DNA of 64,000 nucleotides from Streptomyces sp. NBC_01669 (lineage in GTDB: Bacteria > Actinomycetota > Actinomycetes > Streptomycetales > Streptomycetaceae): the NCBI RefSeq assembly GCF_026339735.1, contig NZ_JAPEQG010000001.1, positions 186,001-250,000 of the forward strand, written 5' to 3'. A program made the position numbers and the translations under genes. Below the pieces are notes generated by a model. It saw only the letters and a list, made by a program, of their open reading frames with translations, did no database searches and had not been told where the DNA came from. Below are positions 43,961-53,314 of the stretch, one piece after another (the first letter of the stretch is position 1; each line of letters starts with the position of its first letter).

Positions 43961-43966
43961 TAGTAT
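43961..43966 (+). promoter_or_regulatory. conserved TAGTAT -10-like box, module B
   Basis: Counterpart of 2814-2819 within the identical CTTAGTATGG. Confidence 0.35.
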
Positions 43967-43972
43967 GGCCAG

Positions 43973-44086
43973 GCCGATGTACGGGAAACCGGGTGTGCGC
44001 CGCACACGCCCACCCAGCACAGGCTCCCCCAGCCGTGTGCCCCCATGCCGGAAACCCCGGCCCGATTCCGACGGGCCGGGGTTTCC
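43973..44086 (+). ncRNA. candidate small RNA of module B
   Basis: Same layout as 2826-2950: TAGTAT box, no open frame, hairpin about 80 bp on. Shared blocks include GCCGCACACG and GTGTGCCCCC. Inferred only. Confidence 0.25.
44050..44086. terminator. bidirectional terminator hairpin, module B
   Basis: GGAAACCCCGGCCCG and CGGGCCGGGGTTTCC pair perfectly around ATTCCGA. One base differs from the module A copy, and the change improves pairing. Confidence 0.75.
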
Positions 44087-44128
44087 ATGTCATGCAGACC
44101 CTGCTCTACCACCTTTGGAGGTGGCCCC

Positions 44129-44761
44129 TCACCACTCCTTGTCGAAGTGGTCCCGGACCACCCGGAAGCTGCCCACGACACCGTTTTTGACGAACACGCC
44201 GCCACGGATGTGCTGACGGGTGAAGACACCGTTGCTGGTGCTCCAGGGACCGACCGTCGCAACCGGGGAACCGTTGTCGCAGGTCGCCCCACGGAAGAAC
44301 TCAACGGTCCGACGACTGTCGTTACGGACGTTGAAGCTCCGTGAGCCCAGACCGCTCACCACCGTGATGCAGCCATCCTCACCGCGAGCCGAGTACGACC
44401 GCTCGTTGATGAAGATCCGGCCCTCCTCCTTGTGGCCGTAACCACCACGCTCGTTGCCACCACGGTTGTTGCCGCCACCGTAGCCGCCGCCGTAGCCGCC
44501 CTCGTTCCCCTTCCCCTCGTTCCCCTTCCCCTCGTTCCCCTTCCCGTTCCCGTTCCCGTTCCCGTTCCCGTTCCCGTTCCCGTTCCCGTTCCCGTTCCCG
44601 TTGCCGCCGTCACCACCCAGCGGAGCAACAGCCGGAGCAGCCTGATGAACTGCCGGGGCAGCCGGAGCGGACCCGGAAGCCGAGGCATACGTAATGCCGG
44701 TAGTAGCCAGAACCGCTGCGCCTGCTACGGCAGCGGTTACAGCGACTGTACGCGTCGTCAT
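44129..44761 (-). CDS. secreted Gly/Asn-rich protein, paralogue B
   Basis: A 210-residue paralogue of the protein at 2969-3655. ATG 44761 opens MTTRTVAVTAAVAGAAVLAT and has AGGAAG upstream. The linker is different: about ten Gly-Asn pairs written by a CCCGTT hexamer array (minus-strand genes read GGGAAC/AACGGG) at 44543-44599, then three KGNEG units from a 15-bp repeat. The C-terminal domain keeps GCITVVSGLGSRSFNVRNDS, GATCDNGSP, VATVGPWSTSNGVFTR and GVVGSFRVV, nearly as in paralogue A. Two conserved Cys could form a disulfide. Constant domain plus variable linker suggests the linker is only a spacer, perhaps across the wall. Function unknown. Confidence 0.75.
   Translation of the reverse strand: MTTRTVAVTAAVAGAAVLATTGITYASASGSAPAAPAVHQAAPAVAPLGGDGGNGNGNGNGNGNGNGNGNGNGKGNEGKGNEGKGNEGGYGGGYGGGNNRGGNERGGYGHKEEGRIFINERSYSARGEDGCITVVSGLGSRSFNVRNDSRRTVEFFRGATCDNGSPVATVGPWSTSNGVFTRQHIRGGVFVKNGVVGSFRVVRDHFDKEW
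44543..44599. repeat. hexamer microsatellite in paralogue B
   Basis: The unit CCCGTT is repeated about ten times in a row, encoding Asn-Gly pairs. Three 15-bp units (CTCGTTCCCCTTCCC) precede it at about 44501-44545. Length change here would stay in frame, so the linker can expand or shrink. Confidence 0.7.
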
Positions 44762-44811
44762 GTCACTTCTTCCTGTCTCAGAGACGCCGGCTGGGCAGCC
44801 GACCTGAGACG

Positions 44812-44840
44812 AACGTACTGACCACCTCATTACCTGTCAT
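44812..44840 (-). promoter_or_regulatory. promoter of secreted Gly/Asn-rich gene B
   Basis: ATGACA (44840-44835), 17-bp spacer, TACGTT (44817-44812) on the minus strand; identical boxes and spacing to 3709-3737. Confidence 0.6.
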
Positions 44841-44888
44841 ATCGGGACAGATCCACGGCGTGACCCCACAGGGCCGACCGGGTGTACG

Positions 44889-45543
44889 CACCCCACCCCC
44901 CACACACACCACGACCATCTGACGAGCCATCAAATAATAGGACAGTAAGCCCCCCTGGCACGCGATTAGCCCTTCCGGGCGACTTACCCCCACCCCCTCA
45001 CCCTGTCGGCAGCACCCCACCCCAACCCACCACCCCCCATCACCGCCCTGAACAACCATCACTCAGCGCCCCCGCCACCCTCACCACCCAGCACCCCCAC
45101 CACCCCGACCCTCTGAACAACCGTCACTCGCGCTCCCGCCGGTACTTACGTTGGGCGAGCCCGGAAGCGGTGTGTCCAAGCCCAAGGCGAGAACTGGTGC
45201 CCCACGGCGTCCCAGACCTCCCAGGAAGCGCCCAACCACCCACCACCCTGATCTGGCCCGGCTCGCAAGCTGCGACGGCATGTCGAACACGCCTACCGCG
45301 AGCCGAACCGTCCTCGGGACTCACCTGCTTCGAAGGCCGATCACCACAGGCCGGCACCGGCACGTCACCCCCGCGACCGCCCGTCCACCCTCTCCTGACC
45401 GAACGGCGGACCTGAACAGATGCCCCTGCCGGGGCCTGACCCTCTACCAGGCCCTGGACCTCATACATCGACTCCTGGCCACCTGGGCCGCCGCCTGCCT
45501 CGCCTGCCGATAACCCACCCCAGCGACAGCACCCGACAAGGAC
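44889..45543. other. C-rich stretch with two GAACAACCRTCAC motifs, no gene
   Basis: CACCCC-rich sequence up to about 45110, with GAACAACCATCAC at 45050-45062 and GAACAACCGTCAC at 45115-45127. From 45130 to 45510 plus-strand frames (for example LNRCPCRGLTLYQALDLIHR) may be a gene tail but cannot be assigned. Confidence 0.35.
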
Positions 45544-46263
45544 CTAGTAGGCGTCCCGGCCCGCGCGCAGGCTGCGGACGGCACGTTCGAGGTCGGCGAT
45601 GCGGTCGGCGAGGCCGACTGCCTCGGCGCCTTCGGCGTCCCGTAGTTGCAGCTCGATCTGGGCGAGCCGCTCGGTGATCTCCGCCAGCTGCTGGCCACTG
45701 CCCGCAGTCGCGCTGGCACCCGCACCTGCGTCCCGTGCCCGCGACAGCCTGTCCCGGGCACCCCCCAGGGATTCTACGGATCCCGCCGGGCCTACCGGTG
45801 CGGCGGGAGTCGGCGCCCCGACCAGCAGACGACGCAGTTGCTCGGCCTGTGCGGCGAGCTGACGGTTCTTGCGGTACAGATCCAGGAAGACGTTGACCTT
45901 GGTGCGAAGCAGCCAAGGGTCGAAGGGTTTGGTCAGGAAGTCGGCGGCGCCGATCGCGTATCCCCGGTAGAGATAGTCCGTGTCGGCCTCGGTCCCGGTC
46001 AGCAAGATGATGGGCACGTCCTTGGTCTGGTCCAGACGCTTGATGTTGGCGGCGGTCTCGAAACCGTCCATGCCGGGCATCATGACATCGAGCAGCACGA
46101 CCGCGAACTCCTGGCGCAGCATCGCTTTGAGGGCCTCCTCTCCGGAGCGGGCGCGTACCAGCTGCTGGTCGAGCGAGCCGAGTACGGCCTCCAGCGCAAC
46201 CAGGTTCTCCTCCATGTCGTCGACGATCAGGATGCTGGCCTTCTCCGGAGTGTTAATGGTCAT
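45544..46263 (-). CDS. osaB: OsaB-like response regulator with coiled-coil tail
   Basis: A 239-residue protein. Residues 8-125 are a receiver domain: ILIVDDMEENL, phospho-acceptor D59 in VVLLDVMMPGMDG, and ILLTGTEAD with conserved Lys in FLTKPFDPWLL. The rest is a coiled coil (LAEITERLAQIELQLRDAEG) with no DNA-binding domain. ATG 46263 overlaps the kinase TGA (ATGA), so the two are coupled. The pairing of a DNA-binding-free regulator with coiled-coil tail after a giant hybrid kinase, beside a SpoIIE-type protein, matches the osaA-osaB-osaC osmoadaptation locus of S. coelicolor. Orthology is inferred from architecture. Confidence 0.8.
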   Translation of the reverse strand: MTINTPEKASILIVDDMEENLVALEAVLGSLDQQLVRARSGEEALKAMLRQEFAVVLLDVMMPGMDGFETAANIKRLDQTKDVPIILLTGTEADTDYLYRGYAIGAADFLTKPFDPWLLRTKVNVFLDLYRKNRQLAAQAEQLRRLLVGAPTPAAPVGPAGSVESLGGARDRLSRARDAGAGASATAGSGQQLAEITERLAQIELQLRDAEGAEAVGLADRIADLERAVRSLRAGRDAY

Positions 46264-49200
46264 ATCCTCCGCCTCGGAGGGTCTGTGCCGTCTTCCCCTG
46301 CCGGATGTGACTCTCCACCGGTTCCTGTCTCCGGTGCCGGAGGGGCGCCTTGCGGGTCGAGCAGGTCGCAGATGACCGTCAGCAGGCGGTCCACGTCCAC
46401 TGGCTTGGGGACGTAGTCGGAGGCGCCGCTTTCGATGGCCTTCTCGCGGTCGCCCGGCATGGCCTTGGCCGTGAGCGCGATGATGGGGAGTCCGGCGAGA
46501 CGGGGCGTGCGCCGGATAGTCCGGATCGTCTCGTATCCATCCATTTCGGGCATCATGATGTCCATCAGGACCAGCGACACGTCAGGAGACCGGTCGAGGA
46601 CCTCGATGCCTTCGCGGCCGTTCTCGGCGTACTTCACGGTAATGCCGACGCGGCCCAGCATATGCGTGAGCGCGAAGACGTTCCGGATGTCGTCGTCGAC
46701 GATGAGGATGCGGCGCCCTGCCAGCACGCGGCCGGGGCGCCCGCTCAGCCACTCCCTGAGCCGTGTCGTCTCCGGCCAGGTGTCATCTCGGCCGTCGGCG
46801 GCCCCCGGGGTTCCCCTACCGATCAGGCTGTCCGCGTTCCCGAAGACGCCGCTCGGCGCGTAGTCGGCAGCGTCCGGCGACGGTTCGGCCTGTCCAGGGA
46901 GCGCAGCGGGGACGGCCGGCGCAGCCACCGCGTCGGGCTCCGGGAAGACGCCGGGGAAGCGCGACGGAACGTAGAGAGTGAAGCAGGATCCGACGCCCAG
47001 TTCGCTCTCGGCGACGATCCGGCCGCCGAGCAGCCCGGCGATCTCGCGGCTGATGGACAGCCCGAGCCCGGTCCCTCCGTACTTGCGACTGGTGGTGCCG
47101 TCGGTCTGCTGGAACGCATCGAAGATCACCGACAGTTTTTCGGGCGGTATGCCGGTGCCGGTGTCCTTGACCGAGAACGCGATGACGGTCTCGGCGTTCC
47201 GCAGCGACCGGTCCTCGAACTTCGTTCCCGGCACGCACTCGACGCGCAGCTCCACGCCGCCGGAGGAGGTGAACTTCACGGCGTTGGACAGCAGATTACG
47301 CAGGATCTGCTGGAGGCGCTGCTCGTCCGAGACCAGCTCACTCGGCACGTTCTCGCCGACCGTGACGTCGAAGGCGAGCCCGCGGTCAAGGGTCAGCGGG
47401 CGGAACGTGGCCTGCACGTAGTCCAGCAGCTTGACCAGGGGCAATGTCCTCGGGCGGACGTCCATCCGGCCCGCCTCGATCTTCGACAGGTCGAGGATGT
47501 CGTTGATCAGCTGCAGCAGATCCGAGCCCGAGCGGTGGATGGTGGCCGCGAATTGGACCTCCTGCTCGGACAGCGTGCCATCCGGGTTGTCGGCAAGCAG
47601 GCCGGCCAGGATCAGCAGCGAGTTGAGCGGGGTGCGCAGCTCGTGCGACATGTTCGCCAGAAACTCGGACTTGTACTGCGAGGACGTGGCGAGCAGGGCT
47701 GCCTTCTCCTCCAGCGCCGCATTGGACCGCTGGAGCTCGTCCGACCGCTTGCGCAGCTCGCTGGTGAGGCGCTGGGACTCCGAGAGCAGGGACTCGGTGC
47801 GGGAGTTGGCGATGATGGTATTGATGGAGACGCCGATGGTGGTGACGAACTGGTCGATGAAGGCCAGGTGTACGTCACTGAACTTGCTGAACGAGGCCAG
47901 CTCGATCACTCCGAGGACCTGGTCCTCGAAGAGGATCGGCAGGATGACGACGCTGGCCGGAAGTGCGGCGCCGAGCCCGGAGTTGATGGTGATGTAGTCC
48001 GGTGGGACATCAGCGATGAGGATGCGCTTCTTCTCCAGAGCGGCCTGGGTGATCAGCCCGCGGCCAGGCGTCCCGGACTCGGGCAACGGGCCGCTCCCCC
48101 TGGCCGCATCGGTGCCGTAGCCGGCGATGAACTGAAGCCCCTCCCCCGGCTTGGCCGCGGCCTCGGTCAGGAAGAACGCTCCGAACTGTGCGTTCACCAA
48201 TGGCGTCAGCTCGCGCAGGATCAGGTCGGCGACCTCGACGAGATCTCGGTGGCCCTGCATGAGACCGGCGATGCGAGTGAGGTTGGATTCCAGCCAGTCC
48301 TTGGCGCGGGTGGTCTCGCGGAGGTTCGCCACCATGAGGTTGACGTTGTTCTTCAGCTCGGCCACCTCGCCCTGTGCCTCGACCGAGATGGCACGGGACA
48401 TGTCGCCCTGGGTAACGGCGCTGGCGACCTCGGCGATCGCGCGGACCTGGGTGGTGAGGTTCGAGGCGAGTTCATTGACGCTGGTGGTGAGCCGCTTCCA
48501 CGTTCCATAGACACCCTCGACGCGGGCCTGGCCACCCAGCTGTCCCTCGCTGCCGACCTCGCGGGCGACCCGTGTCACCTCGGAGGAGAACGAGGAGAGC
48601 GTGTCGACCATCGTGTTGATGGTGGTCTTCAGCTCCAGGATCTCGCCGCGCGCGTCCACGTCGATCTTCTTCGACAGGTCGCCCTGCGCGACAGCGGTGG
48701 CGACCTGGGCGATGTTGCGGACCTGCGAGGTCAGGTTGTCCGCCATGAAGTTGACGTTGTCGGTGAGGTCCTTCCAGACACCGGAAACGCCTCGGACCTG
48801 CGCCCGCCCGCCCAGGTTCCCCTCGGTGCCGACCTCGCGGGCGACTCGCGTCACCTCATCCGCGAACGCCCGCAGTTGCTGGACCATCGTGTTGACGGTG
48901 TCCTTCAGCTCCAGGATCTCGCCGCGCGCGTCCACGTCGATCTTCTTCGACAGGTCGCCGTTGGCGACGGCCGTGGTCACCTGGGCGATGTTGCGGACCT
49001 GCGAGGTGAGGTTCAGCGCCATGGAGTTGACGTTGTCGGTGAGGTCCTTCCAGACACCGGAGACCCCGCGGACCTGCGCCTGCCCGCCCAGGTTCCCCTC
49101 GGTGCCGACCTCGCGGGCGACTCGCGTCACCTCATCCGCGAACGCCGAGAGCTGGTCGACCATCGTGTTGATCGTCGACTTCAGTTCCAGGATCTCGCCC

Positions 49201-50519
49201 TTTGCCTCCACCGTGATCGTCTTGCCGAGGTCACCCTCCGCGACAGCGGTGGCAACCTGGGCGATGTTGCGGACCTGCGAGGTCAGGTTGTCCGCCATGA
49301 AGTTGACGTTGTCGGTGAGGTCCTTCCACACCCCGGAGACCCCGCGGACCTGCGCCCGCCCGCCCAGGCGCCCCTCGGTGCCGACCTCGCGGGCGACTCG
49401 CGTCACCTCATCCGCGAACGCCAACAGCTGGTCGACCATCGTGTTCACGGTGCTTTTGAGCTGGAGAATTTCGCCCTGTGCGTCCACCGTGATCTTCTGG
49501 CTGAGATCGCCGTTGGCGACGGCGGTGGTCACCTGTGCAATGTTGCGGACCTGCGAGGTGAGGTTCGAGGCCATGAGGTTGACGTTGTCGGTGAGGTCCT
49601 TCCACACCCCGGAGACCCCGGGCACCTGAGCACGTCCGCCCAACTGCCCTTCCGTGCCGACCTCGCGGGCGACTCGCGTCACCTCATCCGCGAACGCCCG
49701 AAGCTGGTCCACCATGGTGTTCACGGTGAGTTTCAGTTCCAACAGCTCGCCGGTCGCCTCGACCGTCACCTGCTGGGTCAAGTCGCCGCGCGCCACCGCC
49801 GTGGTCACCACGGCAATGTCGCGCACCTGCGCCGTCAACCGCGCTGCCATGGTGTTGACGGCCTCGGTGACGTAACGCCAGTCGCCCGACAGACCCTGAA
49901 CCTTGGCCCGCCCGCCGAGCCGCCCTTCTGTCCCGACCTCCCGTGCGACACGCGTGACCTCGCCCGTGAACAGGGACAGCTCGTCGACCATCCGGTTCAC
50001 CACGAGCCCCAGACGCCGTAGGTCACCGCGGAGTTGACGGTTGCCGTCGTGCATATCCACCCGCTGCGTCAGATCACCGGCAGCAACCGCGTCCAGCACC
50101 CGTGTCGCTTTCGCTACCGGGGCCACCAGCGCCTCCACGAGCTGGTTCGCCGCGTCCACGCTCGTCGCCCATGCCCCTTGCCCGGGGCTCGCCGCGATCC
50201 GCTCGTCCAGTCTGCCCTGCCGCACGACCTCGCGGCGCACCCGCTGGAGTTCCGCGGCCAGATGCGCATTCCGCGCGCTGACCTGGTTGAACACCCCTGC
50301 CATCTCGGCCAGGACACCTTCGCCTGCACCCTGCACACGTACGGTGAAGTCGCCATCGCACAACGAATTCAACGCTGCGAGAAGTGGACGCAGTTCAGCC
50401 GTGCGCACCCACTGCCCGTCCGGGGTGGAGCCCGGCCGGGCCACGCGTTCCGGGGAATGGGGGGGTTCCGGGGAATGAGGGGCGGGGGAAACGGCATCGG
50501 AGGGCGGGTCGAGTGCCAT
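46260..50519 (-). CDS. osaA: OsaA-like hybrid histidine kinase with HAMP array
   Basis: A 1419-residue soluble kinase; no membrane segment is seen. Residues about 25-760 are seven to eight HAMP-type units, about 92 residues each, with repeated [41 protein letters not shown] and [15 protein letters not shown] domain follows ([16 protein letters not shown]). The kinase core has the phospho-His in [20 protein letters not shown], then [11 protein letters not shown] and [17 protein letters not shown]-terminal receiver has [14 protein letters not shown] and [16 protein letters not shown] arrays like this sense osmotic or cell-envelope stress in group III kinases. The DNA of the repeats is very similar, so unit number may vary between strains. 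Confidence 0.85.
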   Translation of the reverse strand: MALDPPSDAVSPAPHSPEPPHSPERVARPGSTPDGQWVRTAELRPLLAALNSLCDGDFTVRVQGAGEGVLAEMAGVFNQVSARNAHLAAELQRVRREVVRQGRLDERIAASPGQGAWATSVDAANQLVEALVAPVAKATRVLDAVAAGDLTQRVDMHDGNRQLRGDLRRLGLVVNRMVDELSLFTGEVTRVAREVGTEGRLGGRAKVQGLSGDWRYVTEAVNTMAARLTAQVRDIAVVTTAVARGDLTQQVTVEATGELLELKLTVNTMVDQLRAFADEVTRVAREVGTEGQLGGRAQVPGVSGVWKDLTDNVNLMASNLTSQVRNIAQVTTAVANGDLSQKITVDAQGEILQLKSTVNTMVDQLLAFADEVTRVAREVGTEGRLGGRAQVRGVSGVWKDLTDNVNFMADNLTSQVRNIAQVATAVAEGDLGKTITVEAKGEILELKSTINTMVDQLSAFADEVTRVAREVGTEGNLGGQAQVRGVSGVWKDLTDNVNSMALNLTSQVRNIAQVTTAVANGDLSKKIDVDARGEILELKDTVNTMVQQLRAFADEVTRVAREVGTEGNLGGRAQVRGVSGVWKDLTDNVNFMADNLTSQVRNIAQVATAVAQGDLSKKIDVDARGEILELKTTINTMVDTLSSFSSEVTRVAREVGSEGQLGGQARVEGVYGTWKRLTTSVNELASNLTTQVRAIAEVASAVTQGDMSRAISVEAQGEVAELKNNVNLMVANLRETTRAKDWLESNLTRIAGLMQGHRDLVEVADLILRELTPLVNAQFGAFFLTEAAAKPGEGLQFIAGYGTDAARGSGPLPESGTPGRGLITQAALEKKRILIADVPPDYITINSGLGAALPASVVILPILFEDQVLGVIELASFSKFSDVHLAFIDQFVTTIGVSINTIIANSRTESLLSESQRLTSELRKRSDELQRSNAALEEKAALLATSSQYKSEFLANMSHELRTPLNSLLILAGLLADNPDGTLSEQEVQFAATIHRSGSDLLQLINDILDLSKIEAGRMDVRPRTLPLVKLLDYVQATFRPLTLDRGLAFDVTVGENVPSELVSDEQRLQQILRNLLSNAVKFTSSGGVELRVECVPGTKFEDRSLRNAETVIAFSVKDTGTGIPPEKLSVIFDAFQQTDGTTSRKYGGTGLGLSISREIAGLLGGRIVAESELGVGSCFTLYVPSRFPGVFPEPDAVAAPAVPAALPGQAEPSPDAADYAPSGVFGNADSLIGRGTPGAADGRDDTWPETTRLREWLSGRPGRVLAGRRILIVDDDIRNVFALTHMLGRVGITVKYAENGREGIEVLDRSPDVSLVLMDIMMPEMDGYETIRTIRRTPRLAGLPIIALTAKAMPGDREKAIESGASDYVPKPVDVDRLLTVICDLLDPQGAPPAPETGTGGESHPAGEDGTDPPRRRI

Positions 50520-50561
50520 GGCAGCTCACGCTCAGGCTCGGGGCATATGGGCGCTTTGTCG

Positions 50562-50567
50562 TAAAAT
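50562..50567 (+). promoter_or_regulatory. -10 box of a leaderless SpoIIE-type gene
   Basis: TAAAAT stands 7 nt before ATG 50575 and no Shine-Dalgarno sequence fits between, so transcription should start at or next to the A of the ATG. The gap to the divergent kinase start is only 55 bp. Confidence 0.55.
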
Positions 50568-50574
50568 ACGTTAC

Positions 50575-52482
50575 ATGATTCGGTCAGTCGTCGGAAACTC
50601 CAAGGAGTCGCCCGGAGCGCCGTTGTCCTCCCACCGCGAGTTCGTCTCGCGGACGACTCTGCCTGCCGACGACTGCACGGCATCCGCCGCGCGCACCTTT
50701 GTGCGCGCGGCGCTCGGCGAATGGACCGATCCTGCGGTTCCTGGCTCACCGAAGATCACCGACCGGCTCGTCGACGACGCCATGCTCCTGGTCAGCGAAC
50801 TGGTCACCAACGCCGTCATGCACGCCGGTACCACGATCGAGGTCGTCTGCCGCCTCGAGGCAGGGCACGGCTCACGCGCCGCGTCCCTCCTCAACGTGAA
50901 CGGCCCCCTCGACGCGGACGGACCTGTCGACGTCGTCATCGAGGTGGCGGACCGCCACCCTTCCCGCACCGTGCTCGGCAGGAAGGACGCCCTGCACGTG
51001 TGGTACGGCCGTGGCCTCCAGCTCGTCCGTGCGCGGGCAGAGTCGTGGGGCGTGACGTACCGGCGCACTCAGAAGACGGTGTGGTTCCGGTTGGAGACCA
51101 CGGCCGAGGAACCCGAGCCGGTCGACAGTCCTGTCGACGGCGCCACCGAGGGCAAACCGCGCACCACGGACAGCCTCGCGACCGCCCCGCCGCACAGCCG
51201 TCGCGACGACACCGCCGAGTGGGTCGACCGCGGAGGGCCTTCGTTCCTTGCCGAGGCAAGCGAGCTCCTCGCCGGCCAGCTCGACCAGGACATGGTCGCC
51301 GCCCTCGCCGGGCAGCTGCTCGTGCCCAGGCTTGCCGACTGGTGCGGTGTGTGGCTCAGCACCGAGAACGGCGGTCTGCGGCTCTCCCGCGTCTGGCATG
51401 CGGACGAACGGTGCATCGACGCGCTACGCCGCGTGCTGGAGAAGGACCCGCCGCCCGCCAGGCTCGCCACAACGGGTATCCCCTGGCCCTGGCCGGAGAG
51501 CGCGAACACGGGAGGCTCCGCAATCGCCTTCCCCCTCGTCACGGGCGGTCACTGCCATGGCGTGCTGCTGCTCGGCCGGGCGGGACTGCTGCAGATGACC
51601 GACGGAGTCGTGCGACTCGCGGAAGACTTGGCACGGCGTGTCGCCCAGGCGGTGGCCACGGCCCGCCAATACACCGAGCAGACGACCATCAGCCGAGCGC
51701 TCCAGCGCAGGCAACTTCCCGCTTCCCTCGCCAGCATCCCAGGCATGGACACGGCGATCGTCTACGAGCCGCGCGGTCACGGCCAGACCGTCGGCGGCGA
51801 CTTCTACGACCTGTTCCCGCTGGGAGGCCACCGCTGGGGCTTCCTCCTCGGCGACGTGTGCGGCCACGACCCGGAGGCGATGTCCGTCACCGGCCTGGCA
51901 CGGCACCTGGTACGGATGCTGGCACGCGAGGGCCACGGCGTCGAGTCGGTGCTCGACAGGCTGAACTGCGCGATGGCGGAGGAGAGCGCTGAGGCCGCGG
52001 CGCTCGGCGGCGAGCAGGCCCGGCCCCAGTTCCTGAGCCTGCTCTACGGGGAGCTGGAGCCCGACCCCGTGGCGGGCGGCGCGCACTGCAAGATCGCCTG
52101 CGCCGGGCACCCTCTGCCTCTGCGGCTGTCCGCCGACGGCTCGGTGACGCCGATGTCGGACCCGCAGATGCTGCTCGGGATCGACGAGGGGGCGAAGTTC
52201 CACGCCAACTCCTTCGACCTCGCACCGAGTGAGACTCTGCTGTGCGTGACCGATGGCGTGACAGAACGCCGCAGCGGGAACCGGCAGTTGGATGATGACG
52301 ACGGACTTTCCGAGGTGCTGCGGCAGTGCGTGGGCCTGGGCGCCACGGCCGTCGCGGAACGCGTGCGGCAGGCGGTGCACGACTTCGACACGGGGCCGGT
52401 CGAAGACGACCTCGCGGTGCTGGTGCTAGGGGCGGTGCCGGTGCATGCGCCAGGAGTTGAACAGGTGCGGAACCGGGCGTAA
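50575..52482 (+). CDS. OsaC-like RsbW kinase / GAF / SpoIIE phosphatase protein
   Basis: A 635-residue regulator of partner-switching. Residues about 15-165 are an RsbW-like HATPase (LLVSELVTNAVMHAG, YGRGLQLVRARAESWGV). Residues about 215-370 are a GAF domain. Residues about 395-620 are a SpoIIE-type PP2C phosphatase with metal residues in VGGDFYDLFPL, LLGDVCGHDPEA and CVTDGVTER, EDDLAVLVL. It can both phosphorylate and dephosphorylate anti-anti-sigma factors. It is divergent from the OsaA-like kinase with 55 bp between starts. S. coelicolor OsaC has the same plan plus PAS, so this may be its counterpart or a shortened paralogue. No sigma factor gene is in the window. Confidence 0.85.
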   Translation: MIRSVVGNSKESPGAPLSSHREFVSRTTLPADDCTASAARTFVRAALGEWTDPAVPGSPKITDRLVDDAMLLVSELVTNAVMHAGTTIEVVCRLEAGHGSRAASLLNVNGPLDADGPVDVVIEVADRHPSRTVLGRKDALHVWYGRGLQLVRARAESWGVTYRRTQKTVWFRLETTAEEPEPVDSPVDGATEGKPRTTDSLATAPPHSRRDDTAEWVDRGGPSFLAEASELLAGQLDQDMVAALAGQLLVPRLADWCGVWLSTENGGLRLSRVWHADERCIDALRRVLEKDPPPARLATTGIPWPWPESANTGGSAIAFPLVTGGHCHGVLLLGRAGLLQMTDGVVRLAEDLARRVAQAVATARQYTEQTTISRALQRRQLPASLASIPGMDTAIVYEPRGHGQTVGGDFYDLFPLGGHRWGFLLGDVCGHDPEAMSVTGLARHLVRMLAREGHGVESVLDRLNCAMAEESAEAAALGGEQARPQFLSLLYGELEPDPVAGGAHCKIACAGHPLPLRLSADGSVTPMSDPQMLLGIDEGAKFHANSFDLAPSETLLCVTDGVTERRSGNRQLDDDDGLSEVLRQCVGLGATAVAERVRQAVHDFDTGPVEDDLAVLVLGAVPVHAPGVEQVRNRA

Positions 52483-53302
52483 GACCGAACACGAGGCTAC
52501 CCCCGTGGCGCTTTGCGGGGAGACGCCTGGGACCGGTCGAGGTGCGATGGTTCCTCGCTGGTCGGCAGGCGGGCCAAGAAGCGGATGAGACGGATATACA
52601 CCGCAGGGCGTCACGAGCCCATGACGAATGGTCAACTCCTGGCATAGCAGCGGCTTCATGTGGACCTCCGAAAGCGTGCCGGACTCGTGGCAACAAGCGT
52701 CGAATCCTCCGCTGCGGCATTCGGTGGCTCCGATACGACTCGCCGCGCGACAGCCTTCGCGGGTTCTTCCCCCAGGGTTTCTCATGAGGGTTGCCGGCGA
52801 CCAAGGATCCGAACAGAGCGCATCCGGAAGGCGCTGCGCTTCAACGGGCAGGCCAGGATTCGGGGTTGTCCCATGCCTGTCCGAGCAGCGTTGGGTGCGT
52901 CCGACGAGTCGAGGACCTTCCGCCCCCTCTGCCCGCGCGGGGTGTCGACCGGCCGCAGCAACAGCCTCCAGCAGGAAGGAGGCGCAGCGCCCGGACCTGC
53001 CATGGTCGATCCAGGCCGCCTCCCCGCCGGGCTGAGCGGTGCTGTATCCCGCGCCGACGATCAGCAGGACATGGCGCAGGGACAGACGAAGCCCAGTGCA
53101 CGGTAGAGCGGTTCACCGCCGTCGCCCGCGCTCCTCTGGCGTTCCAGGCCGGCCTCCTCAGGAAGGGGGCTGCCCCGGCATCAGATGGATCGGGCCGACC
53201 GGGGAGAGGGTGACGCGAGTTCGGCCTCGTCCTTCGCCGTCGCGTTGCGGCGCCGGATGGGCTTGGCGGCCTCGGCTTCCGACCGACTGTGTGCCTGAAA
53301 TA
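52483..53302. other. no supported gene
   Basis: Frames on all strands are short, Arg/Pro-rich and match nothing. The region ends with the promoter of the next gene. No repeats or transposase pieces were recognised. Confidence 0.35.
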
Positions 53303-53308
53303 TACAGT
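53303..53308 (+). promoter_or_regulatory. -10 box of a second leaderless SpoIIE-type gene
   Basis: TACAGT lies 6 nt before ATG 53315 and no ribosome site is present, as for the gene at 50575. Confidence 0.5.
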
Positions 53309-53314
53309 TAAGTC

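Noticed and set aside
44501..44599. Regular short repeats that could suggest a CRISPR array
   Set aside because: Units are 6 and 15 bp with no spacers and lie inside a coding frame; no cas genes.
46350..50021. A plus-strand open frame of about 1200 codons opposite the hybrid kinase
   Set aside because: Its repeats mirror the HAMP repeats of the kinase on the other strand; no recognisable domain.
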